The notes: a model not told the origin generated them from the letters alone. Shown: positions 12,434 to 25,709, counted from the first letter of the stretch. The stretch: DNA of 64,000 nt from Zychaea mexicana (GCF_025766255.1 NW_026516765.1:101292-165291), one strand, 5' to 3'. Numbers and translations are program-made.

Positions 12434-13803
12434 GAATAAAAGGTAAAGAGACGTTGTATCAAGACGCTCCGAACGTACTGCTAAAACTCTCTTAGCTAAC
12501 AAAAACTCAGTTTTCGGGATGCAGACTACTTCTCATACACATGCAGGATCATTGTTGCTTTGTCTTGTGCCTCCAAAAGTGAGCGATGTACGTTCTCATA
12601 TGGCTGTACAGCTATGCATTGCGCATTGCTACCACAAGCGCTCTAGGCTTATGCTTTTCATCTCACAATAATTTTAAACCTATCTACATAATAGTGAGTA
12701 TTCTATAAGCTGTAGCCTCGAGAAAACAATGGAAAAAAATCAATCAATTGTTTCAGTATGTTGAGTTTGCTATGCCATTGACAGGTGTTTGTTTGAAGAA
12801 GTGCACTTGTAACCAATTAAAATACATCAATGATAAAAGGTAGAATTATATCATACTCTGTGTTACTATTCGCTAGATTTGCTTCCTCTCTTGCTGATGG
12901 CCAAATAGTTCATCTGCTGCAGTAAGCTTCATTCTCGTTATTGATTTTTTTCGGCATGATTTATCGTGTCGGAAAAGGATATAGTCAACGGACTATTACT
13001 ACGCTTAATGACACAGTCAACAAAGGAATGGTCACTATGTATGTATCATCACGTGGACGATGTCCTGGATGAAAGTTGCAGCAAACAAACTCTGGTTGTT
13101 AATTCTTGGCTCACATAGTTGCTGGACCCTTTACTTCTGATGATGATATAGGCTACACGTATTCAATATAAAAAAACTATAGCAAGAAACATGACGTCTC
13201 AGCATTATTCAGGGGGACCCTAACTCATTTTGACATGCCTGTGTTGCAGAAGAAGGCAACGGTAGCAAGTAACGACGGTTGCTCTTGCATGGTGCAGAGG
13301 TTGGTTCCTGGGTCTTGACAGAGACAAAGTGGGCGTTTATAAGCACCGAAATGGCTAATTAGCCGTGTTGCCAAAGAAGGCGAAAATAATTCATACGGCC
13401 CCAAGCGGTAAAAGAACCTATCAAGTGGAAACCACCTGTCCAGCAAGCTTCTGACACTTTTCCGCGAAATAAGGACTCAAAAAGAGAAAGAAACGGGCTT
13501 GCTCAGAAACGTGCATATTTCATGTAAACCCGGTTACCTGGTTTTAAAGGACACACATATCCCAGTAAAATAGGCGCTTCAATGCTAAAAAAAAAGAGGA
13601 GACCAATTTTTACTGTTGCTGCTGCTGCTCCAATCAAACAAACCTGCAGCCGTGGCTCCGGCAATCGGTTACACACAGGGTCGAGCCTTTCTCTCTCTTT
13701 GCGCAACGACCCGAAAGATAAAATAAGGGGAAAGACCTCTCTTTTTGTATTTATTTTACCTAAAGAACCCACCACTCCTTTCTTCCCCACATCTCAAATA
13801 GAC
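12434..13803. other. Divergent intergenic region (SET gene / mannosyltransferase gene)
   Basis: About 1.4 kb with no supported gene; promoter side for both flanking genes. The ORFs at 13225-13446 and 13503-13790 on the minus strand have no recognisable features. Confidence 0.45.
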
Positions 13804-15681
13804 ATGGCGTGCCATAAATCTCGGCTGGCACGGATAGTACCAGTGATTTTGCTAATCGGATGTGTCTGTCTATTATTCTCATTACAATTGACGCCAAAAA
13901 TCGGTCCTAGCAACAACAATGAACCTGCGCCATCAATACCCAGTGAAGAGGAGTTGCGGAATAGCGAAAGATTGGCCAGAAACCAGTTAATAGAACGACG
14001 ACGCACTGTCAATGAGCCAGGTATGAACGTGGGGCAAGAGAAAAAAGGGTCTGACATGGTGAATGCTTATACAAACTCTCACTAAACGGTACGCACGCTT
14101 GTATCACTTCCAACAGTCGTAACTGCAGCTGACGAAGGCATGCGTCATCTTTCGTTCACGCATGATATTGCTGTTCCAGCACCATTAGCACCGTGGTCAG
14201 GTACAAAGGAAAAGGGCGAATATCATGGTATAAAAAATGGAATTGTATACGGCGGGTGGCTAATGAATTGAAATATGTGTATTAGAGGAGGATAAGGCGT
14301 TCCTGAAAACAGCACTCGGCCAAACCTTAATGTCCAATTTGTTGACAGTACCCGAGACGATGCCTGATTTCCCTACATTGACCACCCAGCAACGGCTGTT
14401 CAAAGTCTTGTTTCAATACCTCGATCCTCTTGTAGCCGCAGGCGAAATTGATGATCCACAACACAAAGACGTCTGGGCATTCTATCTACAACTCGAACGA
14501 ACGCTGTATCCATGGCTGCAACCCTATTATCAAAACGCATTCCACTTGACCAACAGCACCGACGGCCGCGGCATTGTCATTTGTATCGGCAATCATCAAT
14601 TCCAATATGCTGCCACAACGATCCGTGCGATCCGTGAAGTGCTGAAATCCAATTTACCCATTGAAGTCTTTTACATTCGCGAGAACGACCTGACGCCAGC
14701 CCGACGACAATATCTGGAAACCGAGTTTGATAACTTGGTGACAAGACAAGTCGTTTCTCGGATCAATGATTGGCACACACGGTTTGGAGGCTGGGCACTG
14801 AAACCGTATGCTGTCTTGACAAGCTCGTTCTCTGAAGTCATTCTGATGGATGCCGACTCGTACTTTTTCAAAAAGCCGGACATGTTGTTTGACGATGCAG
14901 GCTATCGCAAGACCGGCACCTTGTTTTTCTATGATCGCACATTGTTCTCTGGATGGGAGACTGGACGCAATTGGCTGACCTCGTTCTTGCCCACAATGAG
15001 TTCGATAGTCGAAACGACTCGGTGGTGGAATTTCAAAAGCGCGCATGAACAAGAGTCCGGCGTGGTTGTGATTAACAAAAAGCGGTCTTTGTTGGGTCTC
15101 TTGGCTACGTGCAAAATGAATGACAAACGCGAGCGCGATCAGGTTACTTACAAACATGTTCATGGTGATAAGGAGGTAAGAAAGAGCTAATATAGTTCAC
15201 GACAGGGTCCGTCAACATTGTTATTAAATCACATTTAAATATGTATCAGACATTCTGGGTTGGATATGAAATGGTGCAGACGCCATATTCCTTTATTAAA
15301 TCCTATGGCGGTGTGATTGGCGGCTTGGGCGATGCGGGTGATGCTGAAACTGTTTGTGGTAACCAGCTCCATTTCGGTGTGGATCGACGACCGCTGTGGT
15401 GGAATGGTGGTCTTCTTCGTGACAAGAACCGATGGCCGGACCGTTATTTAAAGTTTACACACTATGCTGAAGGCAATGACTGGGAATTCGAGACATCGTG
15501 TATCAAGGAAAAGGACAGGATCCATGAATTCACTGCTGAGGAACAAAAGATCGCAGCCAAGTTTGTTGAATTGGACCAGCAGCGAAAGAAGGACGAGGAA
15601 AAGATCCAGCAGGGTATTTGGAAGCCGGCAGTGCATTTGGTGGACGATCCATTGGCAGCAGAGGGCGAAGAGAAAGCTTAA
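13804..15681 (+). CDS. MNN1-like alpha-1,3-mannosyltransferase (GT71), type II membrane protein
   Basis: Golgi glycosyltransferase that would add mannose to protein-linked glycans. Four exons join in frame to 540 aa: 13804-14020, 14117-14200, 14286-15175, 15250-15681. A short cytosolic N terminus is followed by one signal-anchor helix (IVPVILLIGCVCLLF, about residues 11-28). The catalytic domain shows 'GIVICIGNHQFQYAATTIRA', 'LPIEVFYIREND', the metal- and sugar-nucleotide-binding 'ILMDADSYFF' with DxD near residue 290, and 'ESGVVVINK'. The last exon has 'GGLGDAG' and 'LHFGVDRRPLWWNGGL'. These are hallmarks of the fungal MNN1/TTP family. The C terminus is charged (QRKKDEEK). Reading through the first donor gives a stop soon after, which supports the intron at 14021-14116. 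Confidence 0.9.
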
Positions 15682-15911
15682 AAAGCTAGTGTCTACCGGT
15701 ATAATCATTACTATCATCATTACTATTATTATTCTCATTATTTTTATTATATGTGTAAGAGTACATAGAGCTTTTCATTCTTTTGAGTATTATCACGAAC
15801 TCCACATTATCCCCCCCCCCCGTGCATTAAAATACATTTTTATTATGCATTCAGCTGTCAAGAAAGCTCAGCTGCTCTCTCTCTCTCTCTTTCTCCCTGT
15901 TGTTTCCCATA

Positions 15912-17108
15912 ATGCCTTTGTATACCCCATGTAAACACATTTACCCTCCCAACGATCCATTCTTCCAGGAAGGCAACATAGCCCTGCGAGCATATTGGCT
16001 TGAACGTGACGCCAAAAGCGAACGCGAAATTGCTCTTATACGACAAGAAGCCAACTCGCTCGCCGAGTAAGAAAACGAATCTTTAAACGCCAACCAAACA
16101 TAGATCTATCACTATGATACATTCAACTTACATGTGCTGTGGCAATATGCTAATATAACAATCAGGGACTTCACACGACTTATCTACTGCGAGCAAAAAA
16201 CATGTGTTGAATTGCATAAACAACCTATAGCGTTTTTTACAACTGCAGCCTATGAAGCGCATTACGAAACACATCACAAGCATGTCTGCTCAGCCTGTCA
16301 TAAACGGTTCCCAAGTGCACATTGGCTACAACTCCACTTGGACGAGTTCCATAATGTACTAATTCAAATTCAAAAAGAACGTGGTGATAAAGTGGTAAAA
16401 CTTGTTATTGTTTCTTTATGTTTCCTCTAATAAAAGTGTATACGCGTTTCTGCATAAAAAAATTAACCCCTTTCCCTATCGCAGTTCCAGTGCTTTGTAG
16501 AAAGTTGCACGAAAAAGTTCATCTCGCCGAGAATGCGACAGTTGCATTTAGTTGACAAGCATCAGTATCCAAAGTACTATCCTTTTGATCTGGTGGCAAC
16601 GGGTACACTGTCCTTTGAGGAACGCCAACGACGACATCGTCCACGTCGGCACCATTCTCCACAGCAGCAAAATCAACAAAACAATCCAGATGCTATGGCA
16701 GTCGACAAGAAGGAGGATAATAGCGATAATAAGAATGATCACAATGGATTGCACGACTACGGCGATGACAACCACAATGAAAAGAAACAGCACAAACCGC
16801 ATCGTCGGCCGTACAAATCGTCATCATCATCATCATCTCAAAAACAACAACAGCATCATCATAAGCCTAAAAAAGCAGAAAACCCAATGGATGTAGATAG
16901 TAAACAGAAATCGCAACCACGATTACAATGGCAAAAACAAGTACAAAAGGAGGATCAAGGGAATACATCTTCATTGATGATGGATATCGATCAGTTGACG
17001 AACAAAATGTCACGGCTCCAAATTCCTCGATCCGTTGCCTTTGGTCGTGGTGGGAGACGTGCATTTTCTACCGGTCAAAGGGTGAAATCAAAGCAACAAG
17101 AACAATAG
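15912..17108 (+). CDS. C2H2 zinc-finger protein, ZNF511-like
   Basis: Three exons join in frame to 335 aa: 15912-16066, 16166-16394, 16485-17108. Exon 1 codes 'MPLYTPCKHIYPPNDPFFQEGN', in the manner of the ZNF511 N terminus. Exon 2 carries 'AYEAHYETHH' and 'CSACHKRFPSAHWLQLHLDEFH', and exon 3 begins 'FQCFVESCTKKF' followed by 'MRQLHLVDKHQYPKYYPFD', a finger plus the YPxxYxFD tail typical of this family. The C-terminal half is a low-complexity His/Gln/Asn/Lys-rich region. Probably nuclear; biochemical role unknown even in characterised relatives. The tight fit of three introns and the family-specific tail make the model good. Confidence 0.8.
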
Positions 17109-17204
17109 GAGGAGGAGGAGGAGGAGGATCAGCAACAGCACAGCGACAAGAAAATTAGAGCTTCCTTTATACATTTACTTTTCTGTTAATATTACGTTCT
17201 AGAG

Positions 17205-18287
17205 TTATACTATACGCTGGTTTTGCTGGTTTCCCTGGATGATCCGAATCATGCTGACCATTGCCTCCTGGTCTCCTGCTCCGCGTCTATCCAACCAAAA
17301 ACGTGTTTGTCGGATGGATGGTAGCGTGCCGCGTCGTTGCTCTAGTGCGTACTGTTGCTTCATAATTTGTGGATTCACTCGCCATGTTTGCAATAAGCCA
17401 TGGGATGGTTCCAAGTCTCGGACAGCCAGAGTTGTCATCCGTTTACGGGCCAATAAATCGCGTGTTTCGAGGGTAACAATCGAGTTGGGTGTCAATCCCT
17501 TCTTAGTGGGAGTAGTAGTATGTTGTTGTTGTGACGGTGATGGTGATTTGTTGCTGTGAAGGTAGATGGCGCTAACAAATGGAGATAGGATATAGTGCAA
17601 AGCACCAGTCGAACATACACTTGCGAAAAGGGCTGTATAAATCCATTGGAGAGCGATATATCGTATGATTGATTCTTCCACTAGTCAGTAAAAAGCTGTG
17701 TGGACCTAACAGCATGCACAAGCCCTATTTTCTTCCACACACACACTTTTTTATTTCCTCACGTACCACCCAGAAACAGATTGGGGCTGATTCCACTCGC
17801 TTGAACTATTAGGCGTTTACATTAGAAACTTTGATATTCTTTTGTTTTCTTTTCTCTCCAACGCTCTCTAAAAAATAAGCATAAACGTACTTGCTGGGCT
17901 TTCCCATAAGTAGACTACTGCCGGTGCGGATACGGACGAAATCTATCAGGGTGTGTGTGTGTGTGTTTTCTTTCTCAGTTATTTCGGCATAAACACTTTA
18001 GGCACAAGACAACCACGAACACGCATTCACCCGGTAATATATTAGAAACAAGAACAAGACTTTACTCCGAGAGTGGATAGTGAAAACACTTTGGCGAGCT
18101 TAACAAGTGCTGCATTCGGTGTCGCGTAAATGAGTCTTTTCTCGTCGTTTTTATTTGTGTCCTTTCTTGTTGCAGTTGCCGATGTAGTAGTTGAATACAA
18201 GCGAATGTATCGTTGTGTAGCTATAATACTACCGGTATGATGGCGTGGAATGCTGACATTGCAACTTTGAATTAATAAAGACCGCAT
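17205..18287 (-). CDS. TMEM70-like mitochondrial inner-membrane protein
   Basis: Four small exons on the minus strand join in frame to 262 aa: 18066-18287, 17891-17942, 17767-17805, 17205-17680. The N terminus is basic and Ser/Thr rich (mitochondrial presequence-like). Then 'RLIYATPNAALVKLAKVFSLSTLG' continues across introns into 'ISSVSAPAVVYLWESPA' (first membrane segment) and 'GISPNLFLGVEES', and a second membrane segment in 'ALFASVCSTGALHYILSPF'. This order matches the TMEM70/TMEM186 type, which in animals helps assemble ATP synthase and complex I. The function in this fungus is inferred by that resemblance. Exons 2 and 3 are only 52 and 39 nt, which would hide the gene from simple ORF scans. 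The ATG at 18287 was preferred to an upstream TTG. Confidence 0.7.
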
Positions 18288-19857
18288 TAGGTTGTGCAAA
18301 AGATATATAATTTTTCATGCACGCGCGTTGCCGGACCTGTCCGTGTTTGTTTTTTTGGCACCATGGCAGTCGAGAAAATTACGTCACATCATTGGTCCCG
18401 CTTTTTTGGACCCTTTCTAAAAATTTCTGACTACAGGTGAAAGAGAGAGAAGCTCGGGGGAAGGAGGTTTTTGTTTAGGCGGACGGATTGGACCGATTTC
18501 GCCGAGCTTCGGAATTCATTATCGTTTCTCGACATTATTGTCTTGAAGTATCTATATAGTAGTAGATAAGTACCAAAAACATGAAGAGGGGGTGGATAGA
18601 TCCGGAATAGAACGGTGAGAGGTAAGGTAGGTATACTATCTAGTTGTTGAGGCAATTACAAGTGATCATTCCGCTCGGATCACTCCTCCAATTGGTCATT
18701 CTGCCTTGGATAAGTTCTCACAACCGAAAAAAATAGTAGCAAATAGTGACCCGAAGCCTATTTTTTTTACACTTTGATCTGGTAGTACTGGATACCAAAT
18801 CAAGCATACAGCAACAACAGCAGCAGCAGCAGCAACCGTTTGTCTTTGAAAAATATATATCTGCTCGTATAAACTAATCAGTGGACATTGTTTCGTTCGG
18901 TGTAATCCGCCCGAATATATTAACTTTGAGGTCTAAATTACGTGGCAAAGTCAAAACAAATATATTATTTGCCATCATTCCACCGTGTCACCCGTCAATT
19001 GCCGACTTTTCCCAACAAGTTGCGGTCACATATACTGTACACAAATCGCGACAGGAACGTTTGACCATTACTCGTATGAGTAAAACGATTCGGCAGGGAA
19101 AATGAAAAGGACAATCTGGCACCCTATCTTCGGCTATTCACAGAGCATAATAGAAAAGTGTATTAACCTTTTGAAAGGTACTAAAACATTGGCTCAGTAA
19201 TAACAACATAAGCCTAGTCGTCACCATTCATCAACTTCGTTTGAGTCTTTAGCACTGTATAAGATATACTCCATTGTCAGAAGCACTTTTAGTCACAATC
19301 TTTTAAAGGAATCCCAAATTTGTTGTTGGATCGTAAGTGTTAGTTTTGAGCCACGCAGAGTTGATTAGGAGATCAAAATATATATAAGAAAAAGAGAGAA
19401 CGTGATCTGTTTCATAGGTGTCAAGGACAACATATCACCTATCACTCACCAACTAAGTAACTAACTAACTAACTAACTAGCCAGCAATCAGTTTATCAAT
19501 CAAAAGACAAAACAGGTTATTTCTTTTGGAAAGAAGGGTTTATTATAGGAAATTGGTATATCAAAACCTTCTTGGCTTAAGAAAACGAAAGAAATAGAGA
19601 GTGTGTGCGTGTAAGAGTGTGCTAGAGCGAAAGAAAACGAAAAAGAAATATGTACAATATAGGTAGAGGAGGTGAACATCAAAAAAAAGAAAAAATATTA
19701 CAAAGCGTGTGTGTTTGAGTGTGTGTGTGTGTGTGTCAAAAGTGTGTGCAATCATCAGAAATAAAAAAAGGAGGAGTAACTCGTGTAGTTGCGTGTGTCT
19801 GTCGAGCATACAGATAGTAAGATATTACAGTAGGTAATTGGAGAAAAGCGTATAGGT
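18288..19857. other. Spacer with simple repeats
   Basis: No supported gene. Contains a CAG/CAA run near 18810-18838, TAAC repeats near 19455-19478 and TG-rich stretches near 19590-19760 in the 3' flank of the next gene. Confidence 0.45.
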
Positions 19858-20112
19858 TTAGTCATCGAAGACAATGTTGACGGTAGGGCTGAAGACAGGC
19901 GAAGAGAAGGCGTACTCTTCTTCTTGCAAGGTGGCTTGTTGAGCGTAGACGGTAGAATCTGTCAACGGCATGGCCTGAGGATGGTGTCTGTCAAGCGCTT
20001 CTTGATCCTGCTTGGACATCGAGGACACGGAAACGGCAGTGTAAGCGCGGGTAGCAGCGACACGGGAGACCATGGCAGGCTTGATAGCGTTACGAGTGAT
20101 AGCGGACAACAT
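19858..20112 (-). CDS. Small protein with mitochondrial presequence, unknown function
   Basis: Single-exon ORF of 84 aa with ATG at 20112. The N terminus (MLSAITRNAIKPAMVSRVAA) is rich in Arg/Ser/Ala without acidic residues, as in mitochondrial targeting peptides, followed by TRAYT, a plausible cleavage zone. The rest is Ser/Gln/Glu rich and ends 'SPVFSPTVNIVFDD'. A TATA box lies 83-90 nt upstream. No family recognised. The strong promoter-like context and clean start favour a real, well-expressed gene. Confidence 0.65.
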   Translation of the reverse strand: MLSAITRNAIKPAMVSRVAATRAYTAVSVSSMSKQDQEALDRHHPQAMPLTDSTVYAQQATLQEEEYAFSSPVFSPTVNIVFDD

Positions 20113-20194
20113 GGTAGATGATAATAATAGCTTTTTGTTTCGATACAAAAGAAATGTGGATTGATGATAGGATTGAAGACTTTTTTGATGCGTG

Positions 20195-20202
20195 TATTTA
20201 TA
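20195..20202 (-). promoter_or_regulatory. TATA box of the 84-aa gene
   Basis: TATAAATA on the minus strand, 83-90 nt before the start codon at 20112. Confidence 0.55.
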
Positions 20203-20853
20203 CTTATAGAATTCCGCGGATCGCCGGACGCCGGTTGAGGTGTCAATGGGTGGAAAGGTCGAATGTGAGGTGTGATTACATGTGGAAATCAACAACCCCG
20301 ACGAAACTGGTAAAGCTCATCTACTAATACGGAAATGATTCCTTATTCAGCAAGTGTGGGTGACTCAGTGTATGCCTTGATGGTGCGGGCGCCAATAGGA
20401 TAATTTGCTGGGCAGTGGCTGAACCATGGTCCGGCGCTCTGCTCTTTCTGGGTGAGCATTCTCCACGTTTCAATGAGTAATGTGCTTGTGATGATTGGTG
20501 TGCGTAATTTACTATACTACACGTCATACGAAATCACACCCACTTTTTGTTTTGTTGCTTACGCGCTCAAAAAACTCTAACAACGTTTTGGCGGAAGCGT
20601 TCTGGATACCTTTAACCGAGCATCCTTGGAAGCTGATACAGTAGCTCATTTTCGTTTTTCGAAAGAAACCCTCCTTTCCTCCTCTAGTGCCTTACATTCT
20701 CAAAAATTGGGGTCTTTTCCGTCCCGCACACCCCTTCTTCAAGCCGTGGATTGCCTTCCGAATCGGGCAGCTTACCCGCTGTTGATCAAGCATACAGTAG
20801 AGCATATTTTGATGTGCATTCCCAGAAACAAATAAAAAGATAAGAAGTGTATA

Positions 20854-21426
20854 TTATCGTTGCTGCTGTTGCAGTTGCTCTTGTTGCTTCTGTGGCAGCA
20901 GAATACATACAGATACAAAGATAAGGACAAGTACGATAAGAAAAGAGAGAGAAAAACATCCACATGCAGCCAGCCGTCGATGATACCGCAAAGCAGATAT
21001 CCAGGACGTTATGACCCATTTGATCCCTCGTATTCCTCGTTTTTTCTCTCGACTATCGTAACCATCACAGTCTGCTGCTTGTGGATGCAATATGAATTCC
21101 GAGGAACCAGCCTCGGAATCGTTCGTAGGTCTGGTAGCATGATGGTGGTGAAACGCCGATGTGGAGTAATACGGTGGGGGTGGCATGTCAATCTTTGTCG
21201 TACAATCATATGAGGGTGGTTTTTCTGTTGTTGTTTCTGCTGCTACTATTGCTGGGTTTCCATGGATCACTGTGGCACTAGTGTCGCTATTGTCATGCTG
21301 AACGATTTCCGAAGAACCCCGATAATATTTCTCACCAGCACTGCCGCCACCTCCATCATCATTAAACGCGTCATGGTCATAGTGATTGTTACTGGATTGA
21401 TCCTGCAGTATGCTCTTTTGATCCAT
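20854..21426 (-). CDS. Single-pass membrane protein with PPxY motifs, unknown
   Basis: Single-exon ORF of 190 aa with ATG at 21426; the longer frame opens at a TTG. The N-terminal 145 residues are hydrophilic and disordered-looking with two candidate WW-domain-binding motifs, 'KPPSYDC' and 'PPPPYYS'. One hydrophobic helix (CFSLSFLIVLVLIFVSVCIL) lies near residues 152-175, followed by a short Gln-rich tail. The arrangement suggests a membrane adaptor of a Nedd4/Rsp5-type ubiquitin ligase, but that is inference from motif and topology only. No homologue recognised. A TATA box lies about 100 nt upstream. Confidence 0.6.
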   Translation of the reverse strand: MDQKSILQDQSSNNHYDHDAFNDDGGGGSAGEKYYRGSSEIVQHDNSDTSATVIHGNPAIVAAETTTEKPPSYDCTTKIDMPPPPYYSTSAFHHHHATRPTNDSEAGSSEFILHPQAADCDGYDSREKKRGIRGIKWVITSWISALRYHRRLAACGCFSLSFLIVLVLIFVSVCILLPQKQQEQLQQQQR

Positions 21427-24400
21427 GCCTTTGTATAATAACTTTTGTTGTGTTGAGAAGCGTACATGCAACTATATCATAGCAGCAGCAGCAGCAGCAG
21501 CCGTAGTAGTTGTAGTAATTGGTACTTTTATATATAATAGGACAATTTTTGTTTCGGTTCTGTTTTCGGGCACACTCGCACAAGAGAAAAAAATGCGGAG
21601 AAAAAGAGCATCGAGCCTACCAGTAATGTACTTTATATTTCCGCAGCAGTTTTACAGCAGTGCATAATTGCACAAAGCAAACAGCAGCAGCATCTGTGTA
21701 TCACGCCTCTCAGCCAGTGGCGATAATGGGCATGAGCGTGGCACACACGCACACACACCTTCTTCGGCATAAAATGATCCTGGGCACACGAGATTTCACA
21801 TTTTCTTTCCTTTTTTTGATTTTTGCTGACATTCGAAAATCTCCTTCTCCTCCCTTCTCAGCGACAGCCAGTAGATGAGTTTGTGGACAATCGTCCCGTT
21901 TAACAAGATTTTTTTTAATACGGCTGAGCAGACGTGTATTTTTCATAGGAGCATACGCTGCGGTAGTTTGTATCTGAGTGCAACGCTGACGATGAATACG
22001 CCACTATTTTGTTGGCTTGGTATAAAAGCAAAAAGCACCTCCTTAGCCAGAAACAAGTTGTTATTCCGGAATCGTACTGTTACAGTACAACTTTTCTCAA
22101 GTGATTAGTATCATACACTTCAACTCATATTCGATTGCTGTGGCATTGCCACTAGTTGCTCAGCTGGGTAACGAGAGCCAAGCTTCATTGTTGTAGTATG
22201 GCTTCTAAATAATGATATTGTGTCGGGGTGGAGTCTTATATCGTCGCATATGAAGAGACAGCAATGTTAGATACGACCAGCCAGCCACCCTGATCGTCAC
22301 TCCAATTCAATAATGGTACCGTGCGCCCTGACTCTATCCAATTACGCAGGGTTGACACCAATAAAACTTAACAAACATATCCCTTACAATAACAGGGAAG
22401 TTAACTTTTTTTTCTGCATAAAGCATGAAAATCATTTACTGGCATTTGGCTGCCTCTCCTTCTTCTGACCAGATCAGTTGTGTAAAGCTGAAGACAAAAG
22501 CTATCTTGTTGTCTATTCCCTGTACGTCATTAACTTATCTGTCGTCCAACTGGCCTTTCCTTCAGTTGTATGCTTTACTTTTTCCTAAATCGATACGGTC
22601 TATTCTCCACATATTATACTCAATATCTTTCAAGCAAAAGGAATAAAGAATTACTACCCATATGTGGTAACACTTAGTCTATGAGATGCATATATATTAA
22701 TACTGCGTCGTACATACCCCATCGTTCTTCTCCTTGTGCATGTATTATGCAGGGGAACGAGGAACAAAGAAAGCAGCAGGAGGCTTATCTAAACATTACA
22801 AAGATGATAACACATTCGCAACATTTCATTGATGCATAGATATAAGCCGATTTCAGTGCTTAAATAAGATAAATATCTCAGTTGCTATATTAATAAGATT
22901 ATTGTCTTTGATCTTTTAACTGTGCTACATGGCACAAATAATGAAGAAATAAAATCATCCCATACCTCATTAGCTGATAATTACTTTGCAGAAACTTACT
23001 ACATCTTGATAGTACTTGCTGCTTATTTAACACTTGAACACACACAGTAACAGGAAGGAAGGAATGTAGTCACTCCGTCCCCCGATCCGTTCATGTACGT
23101 AGCAGCTGCAGAGCAGAAAAGAAAAAGTCAGGGAACCCAGCACTAGCGGTGGTATTGGTCCCGAGCAATAACCGCATTAGCCATGTAACGTGCTACATGT
23201 CAGGGTAGTAGTTGTGGTATCCTGTTGTGTGTGCGCGGGTTTACCGGGCTCACGACATAATATCGGAGGAAAGAAGGATGAAGGGCAGGGGTCCTTGAAC
23301 AAGCGGACGGATGGACGGAGGAACAACATTGTTCTTGTACGACCATGCCATCGAAGATTGTCTCTATACTTCGATGATGAAGAATAGACTGGCACATAGA
23401 GAAACAGTCCAAGAACATTCTTGTGATACTAGACCCAAATAACGCGCGCGGGGTGGAATATGCCTGTGTACCTTGATGTTTTTGTTGTGAGCATTATGAT
23501 CTCAGCACGTACAAATGGGTCGCATGATACCACACTACTACAAAGACGGATGGCTATTACCATTTTGATTGCTCTGGGAAATAGGCTCTCCAAAGTATTA
23601 TTACAAGCACCAATGGAATGCTGTAAAGTGTATCACGTACCATTTTTATGAGCCATGAGAGAATTCTGGACAAAAAAATGCAGATCAGTAGCAGTAGCTT
23701 ATGTAACAAGATCACCTCTCCTTCGTTCCTATCTCACGTAATATAGTACAGCATTAAAGAATACAGAGCTACCAGACCAAAATAAATGGTTCCAAAAGGA
23801 GAATGTGTACATAGATGATGCAATATGCAGTTCCCCCAAACACTAGCTGCACGTTTTTCAACGTACGTACTAGTAGTAGTAACGAGTGCACTAATACTGA
23901 TGCATCAACAAGAACAACAGTAATGAGCTGGGACGAATTATTATGACGCAGATCATCTTAGTTTAGGAAAATCAGCATGACAACAGCAACAACAGCAACA
24001 GTACCTCCAAACGAGTCTGGCAAAGAAAGAGGACTGCTGACGGCTGGTTGTGTTGGACCAACGACCAACTCAGTACAAAAAGAGGCGGGAAATATCCAAA
24101 CCGAACACACGATTGTAAGAATTTGGCATTACTGGAAACTAGCACAAACGTAACAACTATGGAAGATGCAGCAAATTTCCTCCCCTCAATTTTTACATCC
24201 TTAAATGCAAAGTGACAGGATCTGTGACAGAGGACCCTACAGGTATAATGATTTCTTATAAAAAGTCATATCATGATCGATAAGTGATCGTATCAATTAG
24301 TGCCGATCGTCAAAAGCATATACTTTCAAAGTAAAGATGAGAAACTTGTGCATAAGAACATAATTAAAGAGCTGGGAGGAAAGTCTACAACTTCTGATGT

Positions 24401-25709
24401 TCTCGGTACAATATACCCTCCTTTGCACTAATATGTATTGTGACGTACCTGGAAAAAATGTATATGTTGTTGTTTGTTTGTTATGTTGCGAATGTCGTAG
24501 TTGAAACTAATTTCTGCAAAGTTTGGATCAAACAGAGCCGTATTGTAGCGAGGACGGTAAACAAAGATTTTTTTTATTTTTTTGCAAATATGGCACAGAG
24601 TGTTTCTGGAGAGAGAGAGAGTCTCTGCAACATCGTGTAAGTTTCTGCGAAGGGAAAAAGAGCAAAGCAAATGAGTCTTTTTAACTTGTTTTCGACGGCT
24701 GATCTCAAATCTTGCGTTGGCTATTCCGATCCAGGTAGCACACGAGCGAAGCTAAAAAGAAGCTGCATAAAACTTGTTATCAAAGACCGCCGGTGCATTT
24801 TGTTCTCAGTATTGGCAGCTGAAATATTTGTTTTTGCTAAAGATATCTCGATGAGTACATGAAAAATCATGCTGGCTGATTGTTTCAAACCCTCAAAGGC
24901 TACTAGATAACGCTGAACGCAGGTGGCGTAGAGCCTCCCCTTCCCCCTCAGTCGAAACATGATAACTTTTTTTACATACACGACAGTAACAGCCTCCTAC
25001 ATTCTCCGCACCTTTCTCCCAGATCTGCAGGTACATTAAAAGGATCGACAGCCCCTTCTTGTACTTGCTGTTTTTTTAATACAAAACTTTAGAGTCTAGT
25101 AGCAAAGCTTCTGTGTTTTTTTAGCGGCATATATGGCTACAGACTAAAAGAGGCACCAATAAGGTTTTTACAACAGCCACCAGATCCAAGCCTGCCATGG
25201 CCTAGATTTGGGAGCGAATAAATTTCCCGCCAACATGTATATCATCAAGTTAATTTATATGTACTCTAAATCTATTAAAGAGACTTGTCAACAATTTCAA
25301 GAGGTTTCCATCCGTGTGTATTGTGCGAGATAATGATCCCATATTGGCACTGAACACGCACCACCTATGTTTTTAGAGTAATACAGTTGCGGAGGAGTAC
25401 AATCATCTGCTTTGTGTGCTACTACTACAATCATCTAGCTTTCTCACTAAACCAAGACTGTGGGTTACCATCATCACTAGTATTCCAGTCGGAAACTTGT
25501 TTGTCGCTATCCACATCAGGATACACCTTCTTTGCCACGTACGAATGATATATTCACAGATATTTAATGATAATATAAAAAGGCTGGGAGGCTGTGTGGG
25601 AGGGAGTGGAAGGGAATATAGGATGAGCTTCTTTTTTTCTTTCTCTGGATATGATACAATTCAAGGGTCTGGATATGTGTGTATAAGCTGTTGTTCTCTC
25701 TTTTTTTCT
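21427..25709. other. 4.3-kb spacer without supported genes
   Basis: Start has a TATATAAAA box (21527-21535, minus) for the PPxY gene and a CAG repeat (21482-21500). The remainder is AT-rich with frequent stops in all frames and only short ORFs with no recognisable feature; I found no tRNA-like B box. Confidence 0.45.

Noticed and set aside
18881..19105. 74-codon plus ORF beginning at GTG
   Set aside because: No ATG at the start, no family, no splice support.
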